From Bacillota bacterium (lineage in GTDB: Bacteria > Bacillota > UBA4882 > UBA8346): a stretch of DNA of 24,555 nt. This document shows, piece after piece, positions 1 to 7,465 of this stretch. The notes beneath the pieces are model-generated. The model was given only the letters and a program-made list of their open reading frames with translations. It was not told the DNA's origin and searched no databases. Position 1 is the first letter of the stretch, and every line of letters begins with the position of its first letter. The DNA lies in contig JAEZJQ010000122.1 of NCBI GenBank assembly GCA_023436305.1, positions 1 through 24,555 on the forward strand. Reading direction: 5' to 3'. The position numbers and the translations under genes are program-made.

Positions 1-165
1 TATTCTGGCCATGAATTATTTCAACCCTTCGTGTTAACTTTCGCTAACACGCATCATGACAGGTTCTTTTAAAAAATAACCTACCAGTCATTTTTCGTTT
101 TCCTGCTGTTCAGTTTTCAAGGTTCAATGAGTACTTTGCGCTTTTGCTTTTATAGCAGCGCCGAT
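1..165 (-). ncRNA. Probable pre-rRNA leader of an rRNA operon reading off the left edge
   Basis: Read on the minus strand, this segment carries the GAACCTTGAAAACTGAACA-type sequence (around 112-125) that Bacillota have just ahead of mature rRNA genes. It is followed by a hairpin at 30-51 with 7-bp arms CGTGTTA/TAACACG. Two strong promoters lie directly upstream (171-272). No mature 16S, 23S or tRNA sequence is visible, so the structural gene would begin left of position 1. The same motif also occurs in the 16S-23S spacer, but no 16S lies upstream here and promoters do, which favours the operon leader. Confidence 0.65.
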
Positions 166-170
166 CTCAT

Positions 171-199
171 ATGTTATCACGTTACTTTGGTTTCGTCAA
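171..199 (-). promoter_or_regulatory. rRNA-type promoter, downstream of a tandem pair
   Basis: On the minus strand TTGACG (199-194) and TAACAT (176-171) are separated by exactly 17 bp, close to the sigma-A consensus. The transcript would start near 164 and run into the pre-rRNA leader. It lies 73 bp downstream of a second promoter, which is the tandem layout typical of rRNA operons in Bacillota. Confidence 0.65.
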
Positions 200-243
200 C
201 CCCCTTTTTTGTATCAATCTTCAATGGTGGGGGGCGGAATCCT

Positions 244-272
244 ATCTTAACACCTTTTTTAAGAAATGTCAA
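244..272 (-). promoter_or_regulatory. rRNA-type promoter, upstream of a tandem pair
   Basis: On the minus strand a perfect TTGACA (272-267) and TAAGAT (249-244) are separated by 17 bp. It points the same way as the promoter at 171-199. A third, weaker candidate is an extended -10, TGCTATAAT (386-378), which has no good -35 box. Confidence 0.65.
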
Positions 273-546
273 CTAAGATTATTCCGGGAGCCGGTGACCA
301 ACTCCGGCCGCCTTAGGCCAGTATTTTATTTGACCTGAACCGCACCCTATGTTATCCAACACCCTAGCCCGGGAAGAATTATAGCAAAAGTATCGGGGAA
401 TAAAATCATTCGAATAATCGCTATTTGCCCCTCTATGGTAGAAAGTGCCATTTTCCTAAAACTTTTTTCTAAATAAATCTATAAAATATTACTAACACTG
501 TAATCCGGTTAGAAGATACCAAAATCTATGATGCAAAGACTTGCCG
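273..546. other. Intergenic stretch with no gene seen
   Basis: I see no open frame with coding character, no tRNA and no repeat here. The only possible signal is the extended -10 at 378-386 on the minus strand, which could be a further upstream promoter for the leftward transcript. Confidence 0.5.
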
Positions 547-659
547 AGGAGTCTGTGCGCGTAACACTTTTCAATAACTTAAAACAACTATATGTTGTAT
601 TAGAATATGTCACTTGATACGAACTATGCTTCGAAAATCGATTAGCCGCACAGACTCCT
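547..659 (+). repeat. 113-bp repeat with inverted ends, copy 1
   Basis: The ends are perfect 13-bp inverted repeats, AGGAGTCTGTGCG at the left and its complement at the right. The last 30 bases, starting TTCGAAAATCGATTAGCC, are identical in all four copies in this window, while the left part varies more. There is no open frame inside. It lies 97 bp upstream of the nucleotide-sugar dehydrogenase gene. It could be a non-autonomous miniature transposon (MITE) or an ERIC-like palindromic element; no transposase is present in the window to decide. Confidence 0.85.
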
Positions 660-756
660 GGACCAAAACCAATTGATATTTCGGTTTAATTGTTTGCCTG
701 GTGATACAAGTTTTTGATTTTAAATTTATATAATCAACCATTTTGGAGGCTGTACA

Positions 757-2025
757 ATGAATGTTTATATTTATGGACTGGGTCATGTGGGACTACCAAT
801 GGCTGTTTGGATGGCTTTATCAGGACAAAAAGTCATTGGGATTGATTCAAAAAGAGAGCATTTGGAGAAAATTAAAAAAGGTGCCGTAGAGATCCATGAG
901 TACTATAAAGGGATCCATATTGCCAAACTGGCTCAAAATATGATTGAGTCGGGGAAACTTTGTATTTTAGATAAATTGGAGCGCACCGTGTTTGAACCGG
1001 CTATTTTCATCGTTTCGGTCGGATTTAATATATCAAAAGAAAATAAACTGGATTTCTCTCCGCTCCAAAATGTTCTTGATAATATTCTTCCTCAATTAAC
1101 AGCAGATGATCTCCTTTTATTTCGCACTACGATGATCCCAGGAACTTGTGAAAATCTGATTATACCTAAACTTAGAAACTTAAGGTTCCCGGTTTCCTTC
1201 GCCTATTGCCCGGAAACAATTGCGGAAACCCATGCTTTTGAAGAGCTCGATAAAAACCCGCTCATCCTGGCGGCCATCGATGAAGAAAGTATGAAAAAAG
1301 CTGAAGCGTTTTGGCGGTCTCTTTCCGATGCCCCGATTTACAAAGCTTCAAATCTTCGAACAGCTGAAATGGTAAAGGTGATTCAAAATATCGACCGGGA
1401 TGTAAATATAGCCTTGATCAATGAGATTAGTGAAGTAGCCGAAAAGCTTGCGATTGATGTCACCGAATTACGAGCCTTGGTTAATACCCATCCCCGGGTC
1501 AACCTGTTACAACCTGGTCCTGGTGTCGGCGGATATTGCATCCCTCATGCTTTACGCTATTTGGAAGCGGCTTTACCCGATAAAGATTTAGATCTTAACA
1601 TCATGCGGACTGCCCGTGAAAATAATAACCAAAGACCATATCACGTCGTCAAGCTTATTCAAAAAGCTTTACGGGATGCAGATAAACTTCTCCAGAACGC
1701 CACAATTGCTTTATTCGGATTGGCCATGAAAGACGATTGCGCCGACTATCGATTTAGCCCGGCCATTACCATTACTGAAAAATTGCTCAACTTGGGTGCC
1801 AAAGTAAAGGCTTTTGATCCGTTGGTTCCGCCGGTATATCATTTTCAGGTCGGCTCTTTTATCGAAAGTATTCAACTTGCTGACTGTTTTGTAATTACCG
1901 CCATCCATAAAGGGTTTCGATTTGATATCGGCGAACTGCGCGCCAATATGAACCAACCGCTAGTTGTCGTGGATACCCGTAATGTATTTCCTTACCACGA
2001 TGATGTTCGACTTTATAAGATGTGA
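757..2025 (+). CDS. Nucleotide-sugar dehydrogenase (UDP-glucose/GDP-mannose dehydrogenase family)
   Basis: A 422-residue cytoplasmic enzyme that should oxidise the C6 alcohol of a UDP- or GDP-sugar to the uronic acid using two NAD+. The N-terminal Rossmann fold begins with the dinucleotide motif GLGHVG (residues 7-12). The central domain carries the family helix AEMVKVIQN with Lys207 and Asn211, and the catalytic cysteine is Cys261 in GVGGYCIP. The C-terminal domain has GLAMKDDCADYRFSPA (321-336), a divergent form of the usual sugar-binding motif. ATG is preceded by GGAGG (745-749) with 7 nt spacing; a TATAAT lies at 729-734 but lacks a clear -35. It converges on two glycosyltransferase genes, so it probably supplies an acidic sugar for a surface glycan. 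The exact substrate (glucose, N-acetylmannosamine or other) cannot be told. Confidence 0.88.
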   Translation: MNVYIYGLGHVGLPMAVWMALSGQKVIGIDSKREHLEKIKKGAVEIHEYYKGIHIAKLAQNMIESGKLCILDKLERTVFEPAIFIVSVGFNISKENKLDFSPLQNVLDNILPQLTADDLLLFRTTMIPGTCENLIIPKLRNLRFPVSFAYCPETIAETHAFEELDKNPLILAAIDEESMKKAEAFWRSLSDAPIYKASNLRTAEMVKVIQNIDRDVNIALINEISEVAEKLAIDVTELRALVNTHPRVNLLQPGPGVGGYCIPHALRYLEAALPDKDLDLNIMRTARENNNQRPYHVVKLIQKALRDADKLLQNATIALFGLAMKDDCADYRFSPAITITEKLLNLGAKVKAFDPLVPPVYHFQVGSFIESIQLADCFVITAIHKGFRFDIGELRANMNQPLVVVDTRNVFPYHDDVRLYKM

Positions 2026-2056
2026 GTACTTAATTGGTATTCGATTTGCCCTATAT

Positions 2057-3673
2057 TCATTTGGCACCTCTTTTTAGGAAGAAATAATTACGGCGGTCTT
2101 TTACCATTTGTTGATACAAAGAGTTATAGGTCCCCGCTAATTTATACCAATCCCGATTGACTGTTACCCATTTACGGGCCCTGGCAGTTAATTTCGTCCG
2201 TAAATGGTGATTCTCATATAACAGCTTTATCTTTTGAAAAAGGTCCCTTTCAGTAAGGTCAAAAAGTAACCCAGTTTCACCAGAGGTGATGATTTCTTTA
2301 ATCGCCTCTAGCTCAGAACCGATGATTGGTTTTCCGCAGGCCATCGCTTCAAGGGGTTTTAAAGGTGTGACCATCCGGGTTACTTCCAGGTCAATCCTGG
2401 GAAAGACACAAAGGTCAAATAAGGAATAATACTCTGTCACCTGCGAATGATGGATATGATCGACAAAAACGACCTCTTCGGATAGGTTCAAGCCGGTAAC
2501 AAGCCTTTCCAGTACGAGCCGGTAATTTCCAGTGCCGACAATAATCAATTTCAAATTATATCCTGCTTTTTTAAATTCATCCATTACCGGAAACAACATT
2601 TGAAGGCCTTCATATTTGGTAATACTACCGATATAGCCCAGGACGAACTTATTCTTCGTACCATACTTAGCGCTCAACTCTTCATTTACCGGTTTCGGTT
2701 TAAATAATCCACTATCGACTCCATTGGGAATAATCCAAATTTTATCTCCGTCCACCCCTCGAGCCACCAATGCATCACGTAAGCCTCGGCAAATCGTAAT
2801 AACCTGGTCGGCGTGATAGGCCAAAAAGGTTTCCATCTTTTGAGCGAGTTGAAATTCTTCGGAATCTTTGAATAACGGAATTTTGGAACTGGCGGTAAGT
2901 TCCCAAAACCCCCGAATCTCGTAAATGAAAGGTATATTGATAACCCGGGTCGCTTCGAAAGCTGCCAAACCATTAACATAATTCGACGCCGCATGCACGA
3001 TACCGGGCATTTCATCTTCAATTACATTGGCGATTTTCTCCGAATACTCTTTCAAATACTTTCGTAAAGGGGTATAACGCATTATCATTTGCGGTAAACA
3101 ACGGTAATAAGGGATCTCGTTTTCCCACTCCAAGATCAAATCCTCGTGGGAGTTGAGCGATCCTCCCTCAAAATCGTTGGGAAAGCCTGGTCTGGTTAAG
3201 ACCACTGGTTCAATACCATACTTCTTCTGATTCTCAATAATGTATTTGGATCGGATACTGTAACCGTTTTTTACGTAAGGAATCGAAGTATTTAAAACAT
3301 GCAAAACTTTGAGTGGTATTTTGAAGTTTTGAGAAGTAGGATTCGGATGTTTGACAAAATAGTTGGAATCATGAAGTAATTGGGTCTTATCCAAGTTTAT
3401 CTGCAGTTCTCTCTCAATAAATCGCGCCGAAGGTTTTAATTCTTTTAATTCATTTAAGAGTGCAACACTAGCCGATATATTACCACTCTCTTTATACCGC
3501 TTGTAAAGAACCTGGCCAATTTCAAATTTATCAAGCAAGTCGGCGTCAGTATAAAGTAGTTTTACTTTTTCGATATCTTCAACACCTTGATCCTGTATCA
3601 TATTCGAAGAACTATTAGTCCTACAGCCCTTTTGGGAGATATTCATTATCGGTCTCACGCTTTCTAAAGACAT
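2057..3673 (-). CDS. Glycosyltransferase family 4 (GT-B fold) with N-terminal helical extension
   Basis: A 538-residue protein expected to transfer a sugar from a nucleotide donor to a glycan. Residues 1-115 are a polar, helix-rich extension of unknown role. The GT-B acceptor half runs from about 121 (LKVLHVLNTSIPYVKNGYS), and the donor half from about 343. Recognisable family-4 motifs are IIPNGVD (314-320), GYIGSITKYEGL (346-357) and LEAMACGKPIIGS (441-453) with its conserved glutamate. There is no signal peptide or membrane span. The start overlaps the end of the upstream glycosyltransferase by 10 nt, so the two are co-transcribed and probably coupled in translation. The ribosome site at this ATG is weak; Met10 is an alternative start. 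Donor and acceptor are unknown. Confidence 0.88.
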   Translation of the reverse strand: MSLESVRPIMNISQKGCRTNSSSNMIQDQGVEDIEKVKLLYTDADLLDKFEIGQVLYKRYKESGNISASVALLNELKELKPSARFIERELQINLDKTQLLHDSNYFVKHPNPTSQNFKIPLKVLHVLNTSIPYVKNGYSIRSKYIIENQKKYGIEPVVLTRPGFPNDFEGGSLNSHEDLILEWENEIPYYRCLPQMIMRYTPLRKYLKEYSEKIANVIEDEMPGIVHAASNYVNGLAAFEATRVINIPFIYEIRGFWELTASSKIPLFKDSEEFQLAQKMETFLAYHADQVITICRGLRDALVARGVDGDKIWIIPNGVDSGLFKPKPVNEELSAKYGTKNKFVLGYIGSITKYEGLQMLFPVMDEFKKAGYNLKLIIVGTGNYRLVLERLVTGLNLSEEVVFVDHIHHSQVTEYYSLFDLCVFPRIDLEVTRMVTPLKPLEAMACGKPIIGSELEAIKEIITSGETGLLFDLTERDLFQKIKLLYENHHLRTKLTARARKWVTVNRDWYKLAGTYNSLYQQMVKDRRNYFFLKRGAK

Positions 3674-5241
3674 ACTTCATCGATTAACCTTTGGCTGAGT
3701 TCCGCCGGATAATCTTCATGAATGAAATTAAACCGGTCGCCTGCAAATAATTTAATCTCCTCTGCCGGATCTGAAAGTAGCCCATCATCCGCCAGAAGTA
3801 GCTCCACCCAATCCTTTCTTTGCAATAATTCCCGCTTAAATATAGCCGCGGTACTTAAAATGCGGTTAACATACCGGTACTCCTGTTCCGGACAATTGAT
3901 CTCCAAAGAACAGCTCTCCGCTGAATAGGAATAATAAGTGGCTTTTCCTACAATCTCGGCATCGGTATATTTAAATGCATTCATTAAGTCGGTTAAAAAG
4001 TCGGCTCCATAATAACTGTTGGAATCAAACCAAGCGATGCAGTTATAATGCGCATGTTTCAAACCAAAAATTAGACAATCGTCGTTTGAAATAACTCCAT
4101 CAAATTCAAAAACACTTATATTGCTGCAGTTAACCGTTCTTTCATAGAATACTTCAAGCTTGTTGTTGTCTGGAATTCGTAAAATCAGGATCAATTCTTT
4201 TTTATCGTACTTCTGCCGCTGGAAATTCTCCCGTATGTTTTCAAGTTGGCTACAAGAGTCCACCCAGGTAATGATTGAAACACCTTCCGGATCGGACCGT
4301 ACGGGTGTGAAACCAATTGCATTAAGAATTGTTTGCATACGGTGATAGTATGTATGTGCCGCGAATACTTTCCTCTGACCCAGCAGTGCCCTTTTATCTC
4401 GTAAGTTTTTGTCAGCGATGAGCTCGGCCAAATACTTTTCGGTCTCTTCCTTGGTATTACAGATTGAAACGACCCCAGGGAACATTTCCATGATTCCAGG
4501 GGAATAATTACTGACAACAGCGACACCGCAAGCCAATAGTTCAAATACTCTCCGCGCAAACATGGTATGACTGTTTTTTACCGTGTTGATATTCAAACAA
4601 ATATAGTATTTTTTATAGATAGATCCCAGTTGTTCATAAGGAACCCAACCTTTAATGCATGGATGGTACAAGTCGGGGTATAATCCCGGCCTAGTATTAT
4701 AGTTACGGTCGTAAATATGCAAACCGTATTTTAACGCCGGACCCAATAAATCATGCATATCCCGTCCTCTTTCAGTTCTAAAGGGATACCATGTTCCGGC
4801 GAATGCTATGGTCCCAAGTTTTTCTTGATCTTTGCCGATAGGATTATATAATTTGGGCTGGGCGGCAAAAGGCAGTATAAATATACGGTTGTGTCCCAGC
4901 TTCTTCTGATACCGGGGCACACAATTCAGATCAGTGGTAAAAATATAATCAAAAAATTTGGCCTCATGAATAAATTTATCAAAATGATACGGATCTTCTT
5001 TATTCCAAAAAACAGTGGGGATTTGTTGATCATGGCATTTCTTAATAATGCTTTTCAAATAAGAAGAAATTAACTTGCGATTTACTTGATCCCAAGTAGA
5101 TTCAACCAATAATAAATCTGGTTTTTCAAGGGTCAAAGTCTCATGCCAGTTTTTCTTAGTAAGTGGAATAGTGTTACTTTCATATTGAAAACATGAAAAA
5201 CTGAATTTGTCTAAAAACGAAGCAATTTTTATATTAGTCAC
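3664..5241 (-). CDS. CgeB-like glycosyltransferase fused to a GT2-like domain
   Basis: A 525-residue protein with two parts. Residues 1-310 resemble the YkvP/CgeB spore-protein glycosyltransferases, with WNKEDPYHF (79-87) and the C-terminal motif MFARRVFELLACG (227-239). Residues 320-520 look like a diverged GT-A domain: SIITWVDS at its start, and WFDSNSYYG (404-412) where a metal-binding DxD loop would be. No membrane span is seen. CgeB proteins act in glycosylation of the spore surface, so this block may decorate spores, but that is inference. The start is GTG, with AGGAG (minus strand of 5252-5256) 10 nt upstream. That ribosome site ends one base from repeat copy 2, which may also carry the promoter. 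It is first of a two-gene operon with the family-4 glycosyltransferase. Confidence 0.85.
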   Translation of the reverse strand: MTNIKIASFLDKFSFSCFQYESNTIPLTKKNWHETLTLEKPDLLLVESTWDQVNRKLISSYLKSIIKKCHDQQIPTVFWNKEDPYHFDKFIHEAKFFDYIFTTDLNCVPRYQKKLGHNRIFILPFAAQPKLYNPIGKDQEKLGTIAFAGTWYPFRTERGRDMHDLLGPALKYGLHIYDRNYNTRPGLYPDLYHPCIKGWVPYEQLGSIYKKYYICLNINTVKNSHTMFARRVFELLACGVAVVSNYSPGIMEMFPGVVSICNTKEETEKYLAELIADKNLRDKRALLGQRKVFAAHTYYHRMQTILNAIGFTPVRSDPEGVSIITWVDSCSQLENIRENFQRQKYDKKELILILRIPDNNKLEVFYERTVNCSNISVFEFDGVISNDDCLIFGLKHAHYNCIAWFDSNSYYGADFLTDLMNAFKYTDAEIVGKATYYSYSAESCSLEINCPEQEYRYVNRILSTAAIFKRELLQRKDWVELLLADDGLLSDPAEEIKLFAGDRFNFIHEDYPAELSQRLIDEVCL

Positions 5242-5257
5242 GAAAGTCTTTCTCCTA

Positions 5258-5388
5258 AGGAGTCTGGTGCAAGTAACACGTTTTAATTACTCAAAACCAT
5301 TATGGTTTTAAAACCACTATATATTGTATTAGAACATGTCGCGCGATATCAAATATGCTTCGAAAATCGATTAGCCGCACAGACTCCT
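5258..5388 (+). repeat. 131-bp variant of the inverted-end repeat, copy 2
   Basis: It has the same ends and the same 30-base right terminus as copy 1, but is 18 bp longer. The extra length comes from a local duplication around AAAACCATTATGGTTTTAAA plus one extra G in the left end. The 9-bp string CTCCTAAGG occurs at both borders (5252-5260 and 5384-5392), made partly of element and partly of flank. It separates the divergent CgeB-like gene and the MFS gene, in the same orientation as the other copies. Confidence 0.85.
5323..5352 (-). promoter_or_regulatory. Possible outward promoter inside repeat copy 2
   Basis: On the minus strand TTGATA (5352-5347) and TACAAT (5328-5323) are separated by 18 bp. 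A transcript would start about 75 nt ahead of the GTG of the CgeB-like gene. Copy 3 keeps TACAAT but has TTAGTA as its -35, and copies 1 and 4 are further from consensus, so the promoter may be specific to copy 2. Confidence 0.4.
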
Positions 5389-5408
5389 AAGGTAATACTA
5401 TGTTTTAG

Positions 5409-5591
5409 TTATATAATATTATCCAAGAGGTAAGAAGGTTCGAATTTGATGTTGAGGAATTCTATTTAACAAGCGTTGAAAGCAACTTTGGCCTTACGGA
5501 AAACAAAATTGAAGAGTTATATCGGTTCTTTTTCAGCTCTCTGCCAGTATCATTCCAACGTTTGCTCCTGTTTTCCAGATGCGAAAGTTGA
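5409..5591 (+). pseudogene. Possible gene remnant without a start codon
   Basis: A 60-codon open stretch runs from just after a TAG (5406-5408) to TGA (5589-5591) with no ATG, GTG or TTG start. The translation contains protein-like text such as FEFDVEEFYLTSVESNFGL and ends in SFQRLLLFSRCES. I recognise no family. It may be the tail of a lost gene between repeat copy 2 and the MFS gene, or chance. The rest of 5592-5673 holds only the upstream region of the MFS gene. Confidence 0.25.
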
Positions 5592-5673
5592 GTGAATAAT
5601 AATACGCCATCGGATAAAAAGTCACAGAGTGGGAATTATAACCCTTGTTATTCTAAAATAGGAGTGTTCAGTC

Positions 5674-6897
5674 GTGGATAAAAAGCTTTACCCCACTATC
5701 GCCGTCTTATGTCTGGTGCCGTTTATCATGGTTTTAGGGAACTCAATGCTCATCCCGGTCCTTCCGAAAATTCAAAAAGAACTTCATGTCGGCCTGGTTC
5801 AAGTAGGATTATTAATTACGGTCTTTTCAATTCCGGCCGGAATCGTGATCCCTTTTGCCGGAATGTTATCCGACCGGATCGGCCGCAAAAAAATCATGTT
5901 TCCGGCATTACTGATTTACGGAATTGGAGGGCTATTAGCCGGATTATTCGCGATCTGGTTCAAGGATAAAGCATTTCCCTTCATTATTGGGGCGAGAATA
6001 GTCCAGGGTATCGGGGCGGGAGGCACATATCAACTGGGAATGGCCCTGGCCGGGGATTTGATTCAATCCAGCGAACGGTCGAAAATTCTGGGCTTACTCG
6101 AGGCATCCAATGGTTTGGGGAAAGTCATCAGTCCGCTGGCGGGGGCAGCCTTAGCTTTAATCTCTTGGTACATGCCGTTTTTTGTTTACGGTGTTCTGGC
6201 AATTCCCATCGGTTTTCTAATTCTTTCCGTGGTCAAGGAAGACATCCAAAAACTAAAGCAACAGGTTCAACCCATTCCGAAATACTTTCAAGATTTGGTG
6301 AAAATTCTCAAGTCGAAAGGAATCGCTTTAGCAATTGCATTTGTAAGCGGTTTTTTAGCCCTCTTTGCGCTGTTTGGATTACTCAGTTTCTTTTCGGATG
6401 TTCTTGAAAAACAATTCCATATTGGTACTTTCCCCAGAGGGTTGATTCTGGGTGTTCCAGTCCTGATCATGGCGATTACCGCCTATATCCTGGGAACGGT
6501 CATGCAGAAGAAAATGACCCAAATCTTAAAATGGGGGGCAGTGGTAGGATTATTCTCATTAGCCGGAGGTTTGATTTTATTTTGCCCGTTCAAGACCATT
6601 TGGTGGCTGACCATCTCCGCTTCCCTCTTGGGGTTGGGAACTGGAGCGGTCTTGCCTTCCCTGAATACCTTAATTACTTCTTCCGCTCCCAAAACGGAAC
6701 GGGGGCTGGTTACCTGTTTATACGGGACAGTCCGGTTTTTCGGAGTCGCCATTGGACCTCCACTTTTCGCACTGGCAGAAAAAATCTCAAAACCACCCAT
6801 TTTTCTCACTACTGCGGGAATCTGTATCTTATCCGGCCTATTGTTTTTATTCCTGGTTCATCCGACTAAAATTATCCCGCAAGAGATTCAAAACTAG
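5674..6897 (+). CDS. Major facilitator superfamily transporter, drug-efflux type
   Basis: A 407-residue integral membrane protein, of the usual length for a 12-helix proton-driven MFS exporter. The loop between helices 2 and 3 holds MFS motif A, GMLSDRIGRKK (63-73). Helix 4 carries RIVQGIGAGGTYQLGMAL, and helix 5 an LEASNGLGKVISPLAG stretch like motif C of drug/H+ antiporters. The start is GTG with AGGAG (5660-5664) 9 nt upstream. The stop codon TAG (6895-6897) shares its last two bases with the first two of repeat copy 3, so the insertion may have set the C-terminus. The gene stands alone between repeat copies; the substrate cannot be told. Confidence 0.88.
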   Translation: MDKKLYPTIAVLCLVPFIMVLGNSMLIPVLPKIQKELHVGLVQVGLLITVFSIPAGIVIPFAGMLSDRIGRKKIMFPALLIYGIGGLLAGLFAIWFKDKAFPFIIGARIVQGIGAGGTYQLGMALAGDLIQSSERSKILGLLEASNGLGKVISPLAGAALALISWYMPFFVYGVLAIPIGFLILSVVKEDIQKLKQQVQPIPKYFQDLVKILKSKGIALAIAFVSGFLALFALFGLLSFFSDVLEKQFHIGTFPRGLILGVPVLIMAITAYILGTVMQKKMTQILKWGAVVGLFSLAGGLILFCPFKTIWWLTISASLLGLGTGAVLPSLNTLITSSAPKTERGLVTCLYGTVRFFGVAIGPPLFALAEKISKPPIFLTTAGICILSGLLFLFLVHPTKIIPQEIQN

Positions 6898-7008
6898 GAG
6901 TCTGTGTGCGTAACACGTTTTAACGACTCAAAACCACTATATATTGTATCAGAACATGTCGCTTGATACTAAATATGTTTCGAAAATCGATTAGCCGCAC
7001 AGACTCCT
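6896..7008 (+). repeat. 113-bp repeat with inverted ends, copy 3 (first of a tandem pair)
   Basis: It begins with AGGAGTCTGTG inside the MFS stop codon and ends with CACAGACTCCT. Copy 4 follows with no base between them, giving the junction CTCCTAGGAG. By hand count copies 3 and 4 differ at about 14 of 113 positions, most of them in the left half. If transcribed, the inverted ends could pair into an 11-bp stem and may act as an mRNA 3' end, since no other terminator follows the MFS gene. Confidence 0.87.
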
Positions 7009-7121
7009 AGGAGTCTGTGCATGTAACACTTTTTAAAAACGTAAAACCACTATATATTCTACTAGAACATGTCGCTTAATACTAAATACGCTTCGAAAAT
7101 CGATTAGCCGCACAGACTCCT
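7009..7121 (+). repeat. 113-bp repeat with inverted ends, copy 4 (second of a tandem pair)
   Basis: It has the same length and orientation as copy 3 and abuts it exactly. The right end lies 10 bp from the last codon of the ferredoxin gene on the other strand. TA follows the conserved CAGACTCC end here and also precedes GGAGTCTG of copy 3, which is compatible with TA-targeted insertion of the pair or of its founder. Confidence 0.87.
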
Positions 7122-7131
7122 AGGGATAATT

Positions 7132-7392
7132 TCACTTCCCGGTGGGATTAATACCAATTGCCGCATCCGGGCAATAGGTTGAGCAAATTCCACAGCTTTT
7201 ACAATTCTCCGGATTCAAAGCTACCCTAGGTGTCCCGTAGGCGCCAAGTTCTGATGACCATACAATGGCTCCCGTCGGACATTTTTCGATACAAAGCCCA
7301 CAACCCTTACATAAATCAGGAAAAACCACCCAATACCCTTTGGGGATTGAATAAAGGATTCCCTCAAATTGATGATCCTTTTCAAAATTCAT
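7132..7392 (-). CDS. korD: 2-oxoacid:ferredoxin oxidoreductase, delta (ferredoxin) subunit
   Basis: An 86-residue ferredoxin-like subunit that would pass electrons from the catalytic subunits to free ferredoxin. Two complete [4Fe-4S] motifs are present: Cys28, Cys31, Cys34, Cys38 in CKGCGLCIEKCP, and Cys64, Cys67, Cys70, Cys74 in CKSCGICSTYCP. ATG is preceded by AAGAGG (minus strand of 7399-7404) at 6 nt. It is last in the operon, whereas the delta subunit often comes first in such operons. A 10-bp inverted repeat separates it from korC and could set its expression level. Assignment to the 2-oxoglutarate rather than the branched-chain 2-oxoacid type rests on the other subunits and is not certain. 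Confidence 0.85.
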   Translation of the reverse strand: MNFEKDHQFEGILYSIPKGYWVVFPDLCKGCGLCIEKCPTGAIVWSSELGAYGTPRVALNPENCKSCGICSTYCPDAAIGINPTGK

Positions 7393-7420
7393 TGTATACC
7401 TCTTTGATATAGAGACTAAA

Positions 7421-7465
7421 GAAGCGGTGTGTTCCGCTGTAAAATTGGGTTTTTTACACCGCTTC
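7421..7465 (-). promoter_or_regulatory. Inverted repeat in the korC-korD gap
   Basis: Perfect 10-bp arms GAAGCGGTGT (7421-7430) and ACACCGCTTC (7456-7465) begin directly after the korC stop codon. The mRNA loop also contains TGTAAAA and TTTTACA, which can form a competing 7-bp hairpin that uses part of the outer stem. There is no U-run after the outer stem, so mRNA processing, stabilisation or partial attenuation is more likely than full termination. Confidence 0.6.

Noticed and set aside
1..165. 16S-23S spacer instead of an operon leader
   Set aside because: The bases upstream on the minus strand contain two promoters and no 16S sequence.
4191..4559. 122-codon minus-strand frame inside the CgeB-like gene
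   Set aside because: It lies wholly within a well-supported gene in another frame and shows no domain features.
5252..5392. CTCCTAAGG at both borders of copy 2 as a 9-bp target duplication
   Set aside because: Part of each copy of the string belongs to the element's own ends, and the other copies show no equivalent duplication. At most TA or TAA is shared.
547..7121. Repeats read as integron attC sites or a CRISPR array
   Set aside because: They lack the paired RYYYAAC/GTTRRRY core of attC sites, and no integrase is seen. Spacing is gene-sized or zero rather than spacer-sized, and no cas gene is present.
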